A stretch of 64,000 nucleotides of DNA from an uncultured Flavobacteriia bacterium (GTDB taxonomy: Bacteria > Bacteroidota > Bacteroidia > Flavobacteriales_D > Crocinitomicaceae): positions 62,001-126,000 of the forward strand of contig CALJTX010000038.1 in the NCBI GenBank assembly GCA_937975705.1, given 5' to 3'. How positions within the stretch are numbered: the first letter of the stretch is position 1; each line of letters starts with the position of its first letter. The translations under genes were made by a program, and so were the position numbers. The notes beneath the pieces were generated by a model. The model was given only the letters and a program-made list of their open reading frames with translations, was not told where the DNA came from and did not search any database. Below are positions 35,824 through 44,866 of this stretch, in pieces.

Positions 35824-36369
35824 TTATTGCTTTTTTAGTGTCACCCAACCGATGTATTCAGCCTCTACCCAATTTGGAAATGCCAACCCGCTTGAATTAT
35901 ACCATCTATTGGCATACACAGTTCCTTTACCAACAACCTGCCCATTGATGGTGTCAAAATGCACATTCTGAAAAACGACAGTATCTAAAGTCCAAAGCTG
36001 GCTATAAAAATCAACCGATCCATTTAAACTATTTTGATCATACGTCAGAGGGCTCAAATTCGTTTCTGTAAAATTTGGATGGCTAAATTGATTGATTGAA
36101 TCTGGCCAGTTATGCCAACCAAATGCAGTAAATTCCGTACCACTTCCGTTCACACTCTCTAAACGCAGGGCATTATTATTATTGCGCCAGTAATGCCAAT
36201 CACCTCTAGGATAAGTGGTGGTGTCCATGTTCACAGACAATTCAAAATCTACGCGGTAATCACCCGCGATTGCCAAATTCTTTGCCAAAGGCACCTTTCC
36301 TTTTCCCTTTTTTGTACAAGAGATAATGGCCAATGCAGAAAATAAAAGTGCTATTGAGAGATTTTTCAT
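35824..36369 (-). CDS. Hypothetical lipoprotein
   Basis: 181 residues with a lipoprotein signal (MKNLSIALLFSALAIISC, Cys18), then a basic linker KKGKGK and a beta-rich domain with no family I recognise. It is probably anchored in the outer or inner membrane. It is followed by the methyltransferase gene on the same strand with a 20-bp gap, so the two may form a transcript. Confidence 0.7.
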   Translation of the reverse strand: MKNLSIALLFSALAIISCTKKGKGKVPLAKNLAIAGDYRVDFELSVNMDTTTYPRGDWHYWRNNNNALRLESVNGSGTEFTAFGWHNWPDSINQFSHPNFTETNLSPLTYDQNSLNGSVDFYSQLWTLDTVVFQNVHFDTINGQVVGKGTVYANRWYNSSGLAFPNWVEAEYIGWVTLKKQ

Positions 36370-36474
36370 GGGATTGATTTTTAGGTGAATACAAACTTTG
36401 TTTCGAATCGAAAGTATGTATATAAAACCTCAAAACAAAAAAATGAATTCTAATATTTAAACTCAAGTTGTTTA

Positions 36475-36492
36475 TTTAGAACATGTTCTAAA
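36475..36492. promoter_or_regulatory. Palindromic operator TTTAGAACATGTTCTAAA, copy 1
   Basis: Perfect 18-bp palindrome, centre 36483.5, exactly 34 bp upstream of the centre of the -7 element at 36514-36521. A second copy sits at the same distance from its promoter at 41881. The position, around -41, is that of a class II activator site. The best candidate ligand is the LuxR-type regulator encoded at 41117. Confidence 0.75.
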
Positions 36493-36513
36493 ATATACCA
36501 AAAGGTTATACGT

Positions 36514-36521
36514 TACCTTTA
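36514..36521 (+). promoter_or_regulatory. -7 element of the T9SS gene at 36545
   Basis: TACCTTTA, 23 nt before the ATG. The -33 region is taken up by the palindrome, which suggests activator dependence. Confidence 0.6.
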
Positions 36522-36544
36522 GATTTCGAATTTGCCGAAACAAA

Positions 36545-38326
36545 ATGAAAATATCTCTGCTATTCAGTATTCTATTCGCTACATTCATAGCTCATACCCA
36601 AACCCCTTCAACATACCCGTACTTCAATAGGATTCATATTGCATCAGATTCAACTCACCCATCGTTTTATCATTTCTATGCTGGAGGACAAAGGATTTCT
36701 GAGGACACAATTTTAATATTAGGACAACAATTTTTATTCGGTAATGAACAAATTTACCAACGCACATTTGAGTTTATAAATGTCAATTCTGGTGAGCTAA
36801 TCGATAAGAAAATAGAACCAAATATTATTTCCATGGGTATTGAAAACCCTGGCTTTTCTTCCGAATTTGTTAATAGCTTCTTCTATGATTTAGGAACTCT
36901 ATCCGGAGGAATCCGAACTTTGCGAAAATACTCAAATTTATACCAAGCCCCAATAAGCGAATATCTATTAGACGCTTACCCTTCAAACAGTAATCCAGAC
37001 TGGTATAAGGGCTTCACTGTACAAAAAAATAACAATTTCCTTTGTTATGGAAGTACCCCTCAAGGGAAAACACTTGTCAGTATTTATGATACCTCTGGGA
37101 TTTTTGTGAGCAGCACTGATCTTAGTCATCTTCTTCCGCAAATTCCTAATAATACTGGAAGTGTTGACTACGTAAAAGAGCTATACAACGAGACAATTTT
37201 AGTAAGTTTATTTCGACTAACGGGTAATAATACTTGGTCTGGACAGGTTCTATTATTAAACGAGGATCTTTCATGGAAAAAGCGCTTGTTTTACACAAAT
37301 CAAAAGCATACAGCCTCTATTATTCAAGCGGCAGATAGTAGTTTGTATTGCTTTGGAAATATAGATACGTCCATTGTTTCAGGAAATCCTAACTTTATTT
37401 CCTATGTATCCAAGTTCGATCAAGACGGAAATCTAATTTGGAACAAGTATTACCCAGCATTGCAAATACTGCCTCAAGATCCAAATAGACCTTTAGGATC
37501 TGTTCTACTTAAAGCAACAGAATTCAAATCAGGAAATTTGCTTCTTATTGGCAATTATATTTTTAAAGGAACTGACGGCGATTATCAGCAAATTGATGGT
37601 GAGCAAAGTTTTCAAACCCGCTTGCTCTGTATCAATCCCGATGGTGACAAAATTTGGGAGCGATGTTTTCATGCATCAAGTGAAAATTCTTCTTTAGCAT
37701 TGGGTTGTATTCAAATGCCAAATGAAGACGTTGTAATTTACGGAGGTATCATGGAAGATTTTGTCTTTTATCAAAAAGCCTTCGTATCAAAAGTCAACTG
37801 CATAGGTAGAATGACAGATTTGATGCACAATGTTCATGCTAATGAACAAGATGGATTGGTATCAATACAAATTGAGGCCGACTCATTTTATGAGACAACC
37901 ATTGATTGGGGAGATGGTGCTACATCGACCAACTTCCAAACTGCTTATTCTGATTCGAGTGAGTTGTTTTTGGCGCAACATCTCTACGCACAGTCTCAGC
38001 CCTATCAAATTACGGTGAGCACGAGAGGTTGCAAAGACACCTTGGTTTATGAATTGGTTCAAGAGGCGCATGTGCCTGACAACAATGATGCTGAGGTAAG
38101 TATGTTTCCGAACCCAACTTTAGGTTTTTTCAAGATAAAAATCCCGACGAGTGAACAGCTGAATTTAGAGGTGACCGATGCATTTGGAAAATTAGTTTAC
38201 CAATTTAAAGATGTTTCACTGTTCACTGGTTTTGATGTAGACCTTACTATGCAGCCTGTTGGGCAATACCATATCAGAATTACCGGCAAGGCGAGAAGTT
38301 GGGTTGGGAAAGTGGTGAAGATTTAG
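36545..38326 (+). CDS. T9SS-secreted protein with a propeller-like body and PKD-like domain
   Basis: 593 residues: signal peptide (to about 18), a body with propeller-like repeats (KFDQDGNLIWNKYYP, INPDGDKIWERCF), a PKD-like domain (about 435-500, TTIDWGDGAT) and a type A T9SS domain (about 515-593, MFPNPTLGFFKI to the end). The last 42 bp are almost identical to the end of the T9SS gene at 47516. Function unknown; it is expected on the cell surface. Its promoter carries the palindrome shared with the gene at 41994. Confidence 0.82.
   Translation: MKISLLFSILFATFIAHTQTPSTYPYFNRIHIASDSTHPSFYHFYAGGQRISEDTILILGQQFLFGNEQIYQRTFEFINVNSGELIDKKIEPNIISMGIENPGFSSEFVNSFFYDLGTLSGGIRTLRKYSNLYQAPISEYLLDAYPSNSNPDWYKGFTVQKNNNFLCYGSTPQGKTLVSIYDTSGIFVSSTDLSHLLPQIPNNTGSVDYVKELYNETILVSLFRLTGNNTWSGQVLLLNEDLSWKKRLFYTNQKHTASIIQAADSSLYCFGNIDTSIVSGNPNFISYVSKFDQDGNLIWNKYYPALQILPQDPNRPLGSVLLKATEFKSGNLLLIGNYIFKGTDGDYQQIDGEQSFQTRLLCINPDGDKIWERCFHASSENSSLALGCIQMPNEDVVIYGGIMEDFVFYQKAFVSKVNCIGRMTDLMHNVHANEQDGLVSIQIEADSFYETTIDWGDGATSTNFQTAYSDSSELFLAQHLYAQSQPYQITVSTRGCKDTLVYELVQEAHVPDNNDAEVSMFPNPTLGFFKIKIPTSEQLNLEVTDAFGKLVYQFKDVSLFTGFDVDLTMQPVGQYHIRITGKARSWVGKVVKI
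38285..38326 (+). repeat. Shared T9SS tail sequence, family B copy 1
   Basis: The last 42 bp of the gene match 48956-48997 at 40 of 42 positions, although the gene bodies are unlike each other. It encodes the GKARSWVGKVVKI tail. Confidence 0.8.
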
Positions 38327-38356
38327 GTTTGTACAAATTAAAAGCGGCTCATTACC

Positions 38357-39010
38357 ATGATTTTATATTATTATTTCTGTTCACTTTCTGGCATCATACC
38401 GGCCATTATTTCATTGAAATACTGGAAAAGGATGATGGATTCCAAATTTAATAAGTGGTACTTAAGCTTCATTCTGTATCGATTTCTGGAGCCTATAATA
38501 ACAATAATACTAGAAGAATATCTTGGTTCTAGTTATCCAGCATTTCATTTAACCGTGGTGTTAGACGGGCTCTTTTACATAGCGCTTGCCAGATCGCTTT
38601 CCTCTATTCCAACCCGCTATTTACAATTGATGCAAGTAGGTATTGTTGGAATTGCTGCAATGGAAATTTGGATGACCCAAAGCCTTTTTATCAATAATTG
38701 GTATGCAACTGTTTTCACCTATTTAATCGTGATAATCATCTATTTTTCGTTATTTTTTAAATCGGAAGCACCGCTAATTTATAGTCAAAAAGTATTTGTA
38801 ATTGCTGTTTTCTCTTACTATACAGCGCTGTATTGTTACTTTATATTTGAAAATATGATTCGAAGTAATTTGAATTTATTTGTGTACCTGCAGCCTATGG
38901 TATTGACGCTTACATTCATTTTCAATCTTACCATTACATATACCATCTTTAAACTGCTATATTCAAACAACCGCATCAATAAAACCCAACGGCATGCAAC
39001 TCTATGTTAG
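38357..39010 (+). CDS. Seven-helix membrane protein A
   Basis: 217 residues, nearly all in seven predicted membrane helices, with no soluble domain and no family I can name. It is the most divergent of three tandem proteins of the same size (the next two are clear paralogues); it shares the position of an acidic residue in helix 3 (VVLDGLFY versus LIEFYILL) and the C-terminal helix pattern NFxxxLTxT. Its end overlaps the next gene by 17 bp. It is probably a membrane sensor for the kinase at 40310. Confidence 0.78.
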   Translation: MILYYYFCSLSGIIPAIISLKYWKRMMDSKFNKWYLSFILYRFLEPIITIILEEYLGSSYPAFHLTVVLDGLFYIALARSLSSIPTRYLQLMQVGIVGIAAMEIWMTQSLFINNWYATVFTYLIVIIIYFSLFFKSEAPLIYSQKVFVIAVFSYYTALYCYFIFENMIRSNLNLFVYLQPMVLTLTFIFNLTITYTIFKLLYSNNRINKTQRHATLC

Positions 39011-39632
39011 AATTATATATTACCTGATGATAGCTTCAAGCGCTCTGCCGCTATTGGTGCTAGCATTTCAACCAAAAGCATTGTCGCATTTGAACAAAGT
39101 AGTTCGGATCAGCTTGATTTCCTATTTCACCTATGGAGTTTTTCATCATTTGGCCTGTATTTACACGTCATTACAGTTTCGCAATTCATCGCCAGTTGGC
39201 CATTTTTCAGTCCTTATTGAGTTTTATATTCTTTTATTTTATTTCAATAGTATTCGGCCGTTTAAACATTTCATCTCTATCGCAATTCTTGGCATCATGC
39301 CATTTATACTAGACCTCTTCTGGACTTCAGCACTTTTTAAGAATAGCATTGTTAGTTCGGCTTTGTACTATTCTTTACATATTTACTTTTCGTACAAAAC
39401 CATTTACCAAATGGGTTTTCAGCGCATAGAAAATTTTTTTACTGTCACTTTTTTCCTGTATTTCATTAGTTGTTTGATATACGCGGTGTTTTACAATTTT
39501 ATCATTTCAGACAAAACCGTTTGGCACATCGTATTTCCTTTCTTTGTACTTATCAATTTCATATTTTATTTAGCCCTGACCTGGGGTGTGCTTAATTTGA
39601 ATCGGAAATTGATTCAAGTGCAGCAAATCTAA
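38994..39632 (+). CDS. Seven-helix membrane protein B
   Basis: 212 residues in seven membrane helices, clearly homologous to the next protein: shared motifs are IIYY, SSxLPLLxLA, VRI, HHL, IEF, DLFWTS, YFxxCxIYA and ALTWGVL. The conserved HH, His/Glu (H.S..IEF) and Asp-Leu-Phe-Trp residues within helices suggest a buried binding or sensing site. Its start lies inside the end of the previous gene, so they are translated together. Confidence 0.8.
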   Translation: MQLYVRIIYYLMIASSALPLLVLAFQPKALSHLNKVVRISLISYFTYGVFHHLACIYTSLQFRNSSPVGHFSVLIEFYILLFYFNSIRPFKHFISIAILGIMPFILDLFWTSALFKNSIVSSALYYSLHIYFSYKTIYQMGFQRIENFFTVTFFLYFISCLIYAVFYNFIISDKTVWHIVFPFFVLINFIFYLALTWGVLNLNRKLIQVQQI

Positions 39633-39647
39633 AATTAATCAAAACCC

Positions 39648-40313
39648 ATGTTCTGGATAGATATAATTTATTACACAACAGTGGCAAGCAGTTTATTGCC
39701 GCTACTTGCTTTGGCTTTGGTTCCAAAGCCACTTGATCAATTGAAACGGAAGGTTCGGATTGGTTTGTTGGTCTATATTATCTATTGTGTATTGCACCAT
39801 CTTACACAAATTTTATCCTGTCAACTCATTTCTGATGCTGAACCCGCTTCACACATTTCTATTTTTATCGAATTTTTTATTCTGCTTTATTTCTTTCACG
39901 CCATTCATCCGATAAAGCGTGTACAACTTTTCATGTTTTTAGGATGCCTGCCTTTTCTAATGGATCTCTTCTGGACCTCATCATTTACTCAAAATTCTGT
40001 CTTTAGCGCTATTGTTTATTTCTCTGCCAATGCCGTGCTATCTTTTGAGTTGATTATGAAGTTAAAACCAGAGGGGAAAGAAACCTTTTTTGTAAAAACA
40101 CTCTTTATTTATTTTGTCGTTTGTACCATATATGCCTTCGGTTCAAATTTGTCCTTGACCATTTCTGAAGTTTTTGAACTCGTATTTCCACTTTTTGCAT
40201 TGGTTAATTTTGCCTTTAGTATTGCCTTGACTTGGGGAGTGCTACAGGCGAGCAGCCATGCAAAGTATGCTTTGACGATTCCTAATTTTAGTGCTAGCCC
40301 CAAGAAAAGATGA
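39648..40313 (+). CDS. Seven-helix membrane protein C
   Basis: 221 residues, a paralogue of protein B (the DLFWTS and ALTWGVL motifs are the same). It has a short cytoplasmic tail ending in SASPKKR. Its stop overlaps the histidine kinase start by 4 bp, which argues for a functional link with that kinase, whose own single-helix input region has no ligand domain. Confidence 0.8.
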   Translation: MFWIDIIYYTTVASSLLPLLALALVPKPLDQLKRKVRIGLLVYIIYCVLHHLTQILSCQLISDAEPASHISIFIEFFILLYFFHAIHPIKRVQLFMFLGCLPFLMDLFWTSSFTQNSVFSAIVYFSANAVLSFELIMKLKPEGKETFFVKTLFIYFVVCTIYAFGSNLSLTISEVFELVFPLFALVNFAFSIALTWGVLQASSHAKYALTIPNFSASPKKR

Positions 40314-41116
40314 GAAATCCGGTAGAATTAGCCATACTGATCAATTTGTGCATGATTTTTTCCCTTGTTATGGGCTTCGGCATGATCTTTCTTGCCGACA
40401 AAAACCGTCAAATTAAAGCACTTGGAGAACAACTTCTTGAAGAAGAAATTGAACGTCAAGAAAACGATAAGCTCGCTTTAACGGTTACAACCCAAGAGGC
40501 AGAACGCAGTAAAATTGCACGCAAACTCCACGATGAACTTGGAGCATTGTTGTCGATGGCGCAAAAAAACTTGCAGCTACTCCATAAAGATACTGCCCTA
40601 ACTTCTCATCAGGCCTTAACGCTAGGCAATGCCTCTTCTTTGATCCAACAAAGTATTACGGAGCTAAGGCAAATCAGCAGAGACCTCATGCCTTTTTATT
40701 TGCAGAAATTTGGACTTGAAAAAGGTCTTGAAAGGATGGGTCAACAAAAAACAAATATTTTATCTGAAGGATTCTATTTTGAATCCAAGCTTCCGCAAAA
40801 ACTTGAAATCGATGAAGAGGTCATGACTCATTTCTTCTATATAGCTAGCGAATTAATGACCAACCTCATGAAGCATAGTCAACCAAAAAATGTAGGGATG
40901 TATTTAGACTTCAAGGTACCGCAAATTCAATTGACCATTCGTCATGATGGCCATGCCTTAACAAATAGTGATTTCGCTCAATTGCAAAACAAAGGTGGCG
41001 GGCTCGGTTTAGAAAACATCAATTTTCGCTGCAAGCAAATTTCAGCTAAACTATCTTTCAAACGCCTTATAAATCAGGGCGAGATCCAACTGAGTACCAA
41101 CCTTCAACTGCCCTAA
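40310..41116 (+). CDS. Sensor-less histidine kinase of the NarX/DesK (HisKA_3) type
   Basis: 268 residues: one N-terminal membrane helix (about 7-27), a short coiled coil, a HisKA_3 dimerisation domain with the phosphorylated His in RSKIARKLHDELGALLS, and an HATPase_c domain (N-box ELMTNLMKH, G-box GGGLGLENI). There is no extracellular or PAS sensor domain, so the three seven-helix proteins encoded directly upstream are candidate sensors. The response regulator follows at the next base. Confidence 0.88.
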   Translation: MRNPVELAILINLCMIFSLVMGFGMIFLADKNRQIKALGEQLLEEEIERQENDKLALTVTTQEAERSKIARKLHDELGALLSMAQKNLQLLHKDTALTSHQALTLGNASSLIQQSITELRQISRDLMPFYLQKFGLEKGLERMGQQKTNILSEGFYFESKLPQKLEIDEEVMTHFFYIASELMTNLMKHSQPKNVGMYLDFKVPQIQLTIRHDGHALTNSDFAQLQNKGGGLGLENINFRCKQISAKLSFKRLINQGEIQLSTNLQLP

Positions 41117-41866
41117 ATGACTCCTTCAACGCCTATACGCCTTGCATTAGTAGATGACCATGCGATAGTCCGTCAAGGTTTGGCGAGCATGCTAATGGCA
41201 TACCCGCAAATCAAATTGGAAATTATTGCAGCTAATGGACAAGAATTCCTCGACCAATTGCAAAACACAACAGTGGATATTGTTTTATTGGATATCGAAA
41301 TGCCAGTTTTAAATGGTATTCAGACGCTACAACAACTGAGCAACGAGCATCCCGAAGTAAAAGCTATTATGCTCTCTATGCACAACGATCCAGAGATTGC
41401 GATTGATTGCTTAAAAACAGGCGCTGCCTCGTATTTACTAAAAGAATGTTCACTTGACGAAATGATTTTAGCTATTGAGCAAGTTCATGTAAATGGGGCT
41501 TACCTCAGTGAATTCACAGAAAATTCGTTTGAAAACGAAAAATACCAACATCACAAACGACAACAAAACCAAATATTTCGTGGGTTTTCAGATCGAGATT
41601 TAAAGGTCCTGCAGTATTTGTGCGATGGCATGACTAGTAAAGAAATCGGAGAAAGAATCAATACCTCCAAAAAAACCGTTGACCTCATCCGGACGCACCT
41701 GCTCAAAGCTTACCAAGTAAAAACAGCAAATGAACTGATGCGCCTGAGTATTCTTGACGGTTTCTATACCCCCAGAACAAACGAAGAAATTCAGGCTGAA
41801 AAAGATGAATCCGAAAAAGATAAGTTAGAAAGACGCCTACAACGCCTCCGCAATTTGAATTCATAG
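41117..41866 (+). CDS. LuxR/NarL-family response regulator
   Basis: 249 residues: receiver domain (about 5-125) with the acidic pocket ALVDDHAIV, phosphorylated Asp in IVLLDIEMPVLNG, and Lys in YLLKE; then a LuxR-type HTH (about 155-215, FSDRDLKVLQYLCDGMTSKEI) and a charged C-terminal extension of about 30 residues. It pairs with the kinase before it. The TTTAGAACATGTTCTAAA sites in front of the T9SS genes on both sides of the locus are its likely targets, because NarL-type regulators bind inverted repeats of this size. Confidence 0.88.
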   Translation: MTPSTPIRLALVDDHAIVRQGLASMLMAYPQIKLEIIAANGQEFLDQLQNTTVDIVLLDIEMPVLNGIQTLQQLSNEHPEVKAIMLSMHNDPEIAIDCLKTGAASYLLKECSLDEMILAIEQVHVNGAYLSEFTENSFENEKYQHHKRQQNQIFRGFSDRDLKVLQYLCDGMTSKEIGERINTSKKTVDLIRTHLLKAYQVKTANELMRLSILDGFYTPRTNEEIQAEKDESEKDKLERRLQRLRNLNS

Positions 41867-41880
41867 TTACTTGTTCCACT

Positions 41881-41898
41881 TTTAGAACATGTTCTAAT
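41881..41898. promoter_or_regulatory. Palindromic operator TTTAGAACATGTTCTAAT, copy 2
   Basis: 17 of 18 bases identical to copy 1 at 36475. The centre, 41889.5, is exactly 34 bp upstream of the centre of the -7 element at 41920-41927. It is located 14 bp after the response regulator gene. Confidence 0.75.
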
Positions 41899-41919
41899 TA
41901 AAATCACTTGCCATCTCTG

Positions 41920-41927
41920 TAAATTTG
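41920..41927 (+). promoter_or_regulatory. -7 element of the T9SS gene at 41994
   Basis: TAAATTTG, 66 nt before the ATG. The sequence of this promoter differs from that at 36514 outside the palindrome; only the palindrome and the spacing are kept. Confidence 0.6.
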
Positions 41928-41993
41928 GTAGAGTGCGCTTGCTTCAACTACTCCTTGCGTCTGCAATTACGTTAAACTCTTCAAACACTCCTT

Positions 41994-43289
41994 ATGAAAC
42001 TACATTTACTCACTATGCTGTTGTTATGCCACACAGCTTTCGCTCAATGGAGTCCCGTGAAAACATTTTATTCTTCATCGCCTATTCAAGCTATTACGGA
42101 TTTCGATTTTTTAAGTGAGCAAAAAGGATTTCTTATTTCATACAATAACAACAAAAGCACTTTTTACCGGACTACAAATGGTGGCTCGACCTGGGATTCT
42201 ACTACCACGGTAGAGGGATTCTTCAAAAGTGTCGTTATGGTAACGGATTCAATTATTTATGCTGCCGGTAATGTGGACATCAATCTTGGTACACCAAATG
42301 CGTATCAAAGCAAACAAATTTATCGCTCTTTAAACGCTGGTCAGTCTTGGACTCAACATGAAATATTAAATACTTTAGGTCTTCTAGACAGAAATTGCAT
42401 GGTGTTCACGAATGATAGCACTGGATTTGTCAGTTGTTATGCAGGAATGTATTTTACAAATGACTACGGTACGAGTTGGACTTTATTAAACGCCACCTCC
42501 GGACAATTCCCGGTTCATTTAGGTTCACAAATAGCTACTTTTTACAACAATGACGTGTATTTAACGAATACCTCCTCTCTTGCTTCTCAAACAAACACGC
42601 TCGATTGTTATGGGATTGGAGGCGTTGGATTTACAAGTTCCTACGGAGATACCTTGATACGAACAAACAATTGTAATGATGGATGGGGAAACACATTACG
42701 CGCACTAACCATTTCTGAACTTGGAGGTAGCACAACAGTTCTTCACTTTTTAGATGAAGGCATTTCAGATGTGGCCCTCAATGCAAGCGGAATATACGCG
42801 GTTAGCCAAAGACCATTGCGAAGCATTGATGGTGGTCAAAGTTTTTTCAGACAAGAATGCACATTACCTTCTGATTCTTTACTTTATTTTACACGAATTG
42901 AATTCATTGATAACGATATCGCCTACGCTTTGGCAGTGAACCAAGATTCAGGTATGATCAAGTTGCTCAAAACTACAAACGCAGGCGGCATCACAACAAA
43001 TTATGTCACTCAACCACTACAAAATGTCGGTGGATTTAATGACAATGCGAGCAGCTCTATTCAAATTTCTCCCAACCCCTCTACAAATGGTATTTTCGAT
43101 GTTTCTGGCATCCAAACAGGAAATGCAAAGCTTTTAGTGTATAATGAACTCGGGCAAGTTGTGTTCCAAGCAACATTAGCAGGAAACGGAAAACAATCAA
43201 TTGATCTCTCGAATCAAACCCCTGGAGTTTACTTTGCGCACATTTCGCAGGGTGAGCAGCAATGGGTGAAGAAGTTGGTGGTGAGGTAA
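41994..43289 (+). CDS. T9SS-secreted protein with YCF48/BNR-like repeats
   Basis: 431 residues: signal peptide, a YCF48/sortilin-like propeller (TTNGGSTWDS, RSLNAGQSWTQHE, DYGTSWTLL, RSIDGGQSFFRQE) and a C-terminal type A T9SS domain (about 355-431, PNPSTNGIFDV to LVVR). It is expected at the cell surface. Its promoter carries palindrome copy 2, which ties it to the two-component system encoded just upstream. The final 69 bp are shared with the next T9SS gene. Confidence 0.82.
   Translation: MKLHLLTMLLLCHTAFAQWSPVKTFYSSSPIQAITDFDFLSEQKGFLISYNNNKSTFYRTTNGGSTWDSTTTVEGFFKSVVMVTDSIIYAAGNVDINLGTPNAYQSKQIYRSLNAGQSWTQHEILNTLGLLDRNCMVFTNDSTGFVSCYAGMYFTNDYGTSWTLLNATSGQFPVHLGSQIATFYNNDVYLTNTSSLASQTNTLDCYGIGGVGFTSSYGDTLIRTNNCNDGWGNTLRALTISELGGSTTVLHFLDEGISDVALNASGIYAVSQRPLRSIDGGQSFFRQECTLPSDSLLYFTRIEFIDNDIAYALAVNQDSGMIKLLKTTNAGGITTNYVTQPLQNVGGFNDNASSSIQISPNPSTNGIFDVSGIQTGNAKLLVYNELGQVVFQATLAGNGKQSIDLSNQTPGVYFAHISQGEQQWVKKLVVR
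43221..43289 (+). repeat. Shared T9SS tail sequence, family A copy 1
   Basis: 69 bp coding for the last residues of the sorting domain (FAHISQGEQQWVKKLVVR). It agrees with 44782-44850 at 63 of 69 positions. Confidence 0.85.
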
Positions 43290-43335
43290 GCCCCCCTCTC
43301 TCCATACCCTTTCGTAATTAATCAAAAACTGTCCT

Positions 43336-44850
43336 ATGAAAAAGCTCATTCTTTTAATGATTCTGCAGCTCTTTGTCCTGAAACATCTCTTTGCTCAAAC
43401 AACCAACGATTTGAGAGGGGTGAGATATTATTATTCGACGCCAAGTGTAGGAACTTTTGGACCTGGATTAACTTGTTTTAGACCTGAATACATTGAAGAA
43501 TTGAATGACCATTACATTTTATCAGGTTTTACTTATTTCTTTATCCAATTCAAATCAACTACCCTAAGTATTAACAAGGAAACAAGTACAATTGAGTGGG
43601 ACTTCTTAAACGATGCAGAATCACAATCTGAAGGTCTTGGAATAACCTCAGATAATAATGTACTAATGGCCTTTGATAATTTTGCGTCTAATGATTCAGT
43701 AAAATTTGTATCAATAAATCCAGATGGAAGCTATTCTACAAACACATTTAAGTCTGATACACTATTCAAAATTCACAATTACAGTAGACTGGAGTCGAAT
43801 ATTAATATGGCGACGGGACATTCAGAATATAATAGTACCGCTTTAGCGTCAGTGATGACTTTTGATGATTTTGGTAATATTCTAGATAATGAAATTCTAT
43901 CTACACCAACGATTGCACCAAATTTGATTATTTATGGATCAACTGCAATGAAAACTTTTAAATATAGGAATGAATATATTTCATTCGGACACCTATTAAG
44001 ATCAATTTCAACAAATTACCCATCCAGTTATTCTCATTGCCCTTCAATTTGGCACTGGAAAAATGATACGCTCATTTATTCTAGAGAATTGTTCTCAGGT
44101 TACAACGAGCCAGCAGATAACTATTGTGAGCAGTTTTTAGTGTCTGTTGATGGAAAAAATAATGAATTTGTTTTGGCGCATCAAGGAGTTCAAGAGTCAA
44201 ACGGTGATGTAGCCTCATATATTTCTTTTTTAGATTCCAATCTCAATATTTCATGGCAACACAAATTCGGCTCTTGGCCCGAGCCATGGTTTTACCACAT
44301 TCATGATTTAAAATTTGTTAAAGACTCCAACTACATCTATGTTACAGGATTGGTTTACGATCAACCAAATAATAGCGGTAAATCATTTTTAGCAAAATAT
44401 AGAAAAAACGGCACGTTGGTTTTCTTCAAATACTTCACAATTGACAGAGGCGTAATATATTCCTTGAAGCATTTGCAAGATGGGGATTTGCTATTTGCCG
44501 GTGAAGGACAGAATAACAATGGTGTTCGCTACTTTTTCACCTACCGCACCGGCCCAGATGGTTATCATGAAGATGGACAGTACCTAGGTTTGGAAGAGGT
44601 AACCACAAGTTCCACAGAAATCGGCATTTTCCCCAACCCCTCTGACGGCATTTTTCAGGTTTCAAGCATTAGCACTGAGCCCATGAGAATTACCATGCTA
44701 GACCAACAAGGGAAGCAAGTTGCTCAATTTGATCTCAATGAACTTTCTTCTGATAATTCATTTGACTTAAGTGATCAAGCTCCGGGGGTTTACTTTGCGC
44801 ACATTTCGCAAGGTGAGCAGCAATGGATGAAGAAGTTGGTAGTGAGGTAG
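43336..44850 (+). CDS. T9SS-secreted protein, delta-60/propeller-like
   Basis: 504 residues: signal peptide (to about 20), a long beta-rich body with repeats such as SFLAKYRKNGTLVFFKYF that suggest a propeller, and a C-terminal type A T9SS domain (about 430-504, IFPNPSDGIFQV onwards). Base composition is AT-rich like its neighbours. It follows the previous gene by 46 bp and may be on its transcript. Function unknown. Confidence 0.8.
   Translation: MKKLILLMILQLFVLKHLFAQTTNDLRGVRYYYSTPSVGTFGPGLTCFRPEYIEELNDHYILSGFTYFFIQFKSTTLSINKETSTIEWDFLNDAESQSEGLGITSDNNVLMAFDNFASNDSVKFVSINPDGSYSTNTFKSDTLFKIHNYSRLESNINMATGHSEYNSTALASVMTFDDFGNILDNEILSTPTIAPNLIIYGSTAMKTFKYRNEYISFGHLLRSISTNYPSSYSHCPSIWHWKNDTLIYSRELFSGYNEPADNYCEQFLVSVDGKNNEFVLAHQGVQESNGDVASYISFLDSNLNISWQHKFGSWPEPWFYHIHDLKFVKDSNYIYVTGLVYDQPNNSGKSFLAKYRKNGTLVFFKYFTIDRGVIYSLKHLQDGDLLFAGEGQNNNGVRYFFTYRTGPDGYHEDGQYLGLEEVTTSSTEIGIFPNPSDGIFQVSSISTEPMRITMLDQQGKQVAQFDLNELSSDNSFDLSDQAPGVYFAHISQGEQQWMKKLVVR
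44782..44850 (+). repeat. Shared T9SS tail sequence, family A copy 2
   Basis: Near-identical to 43221-43289 and similar to 51467-51535. Similarity to the 50321 gene extends upstream through the whole sorting domain. Confidence 0.85.
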
Positions 44851-44866
44851 GGCGGACCTGCCAGTC

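Noticed and set aside
36475..36492. Palindrome as a LexA (SOS) box
   Set aside because: GAAC and GTTC are only 2 bp apart, while the Gram-positive SOS box needs 4 bp, and the genes behind it are T9SS genes, not DNA repair genes.
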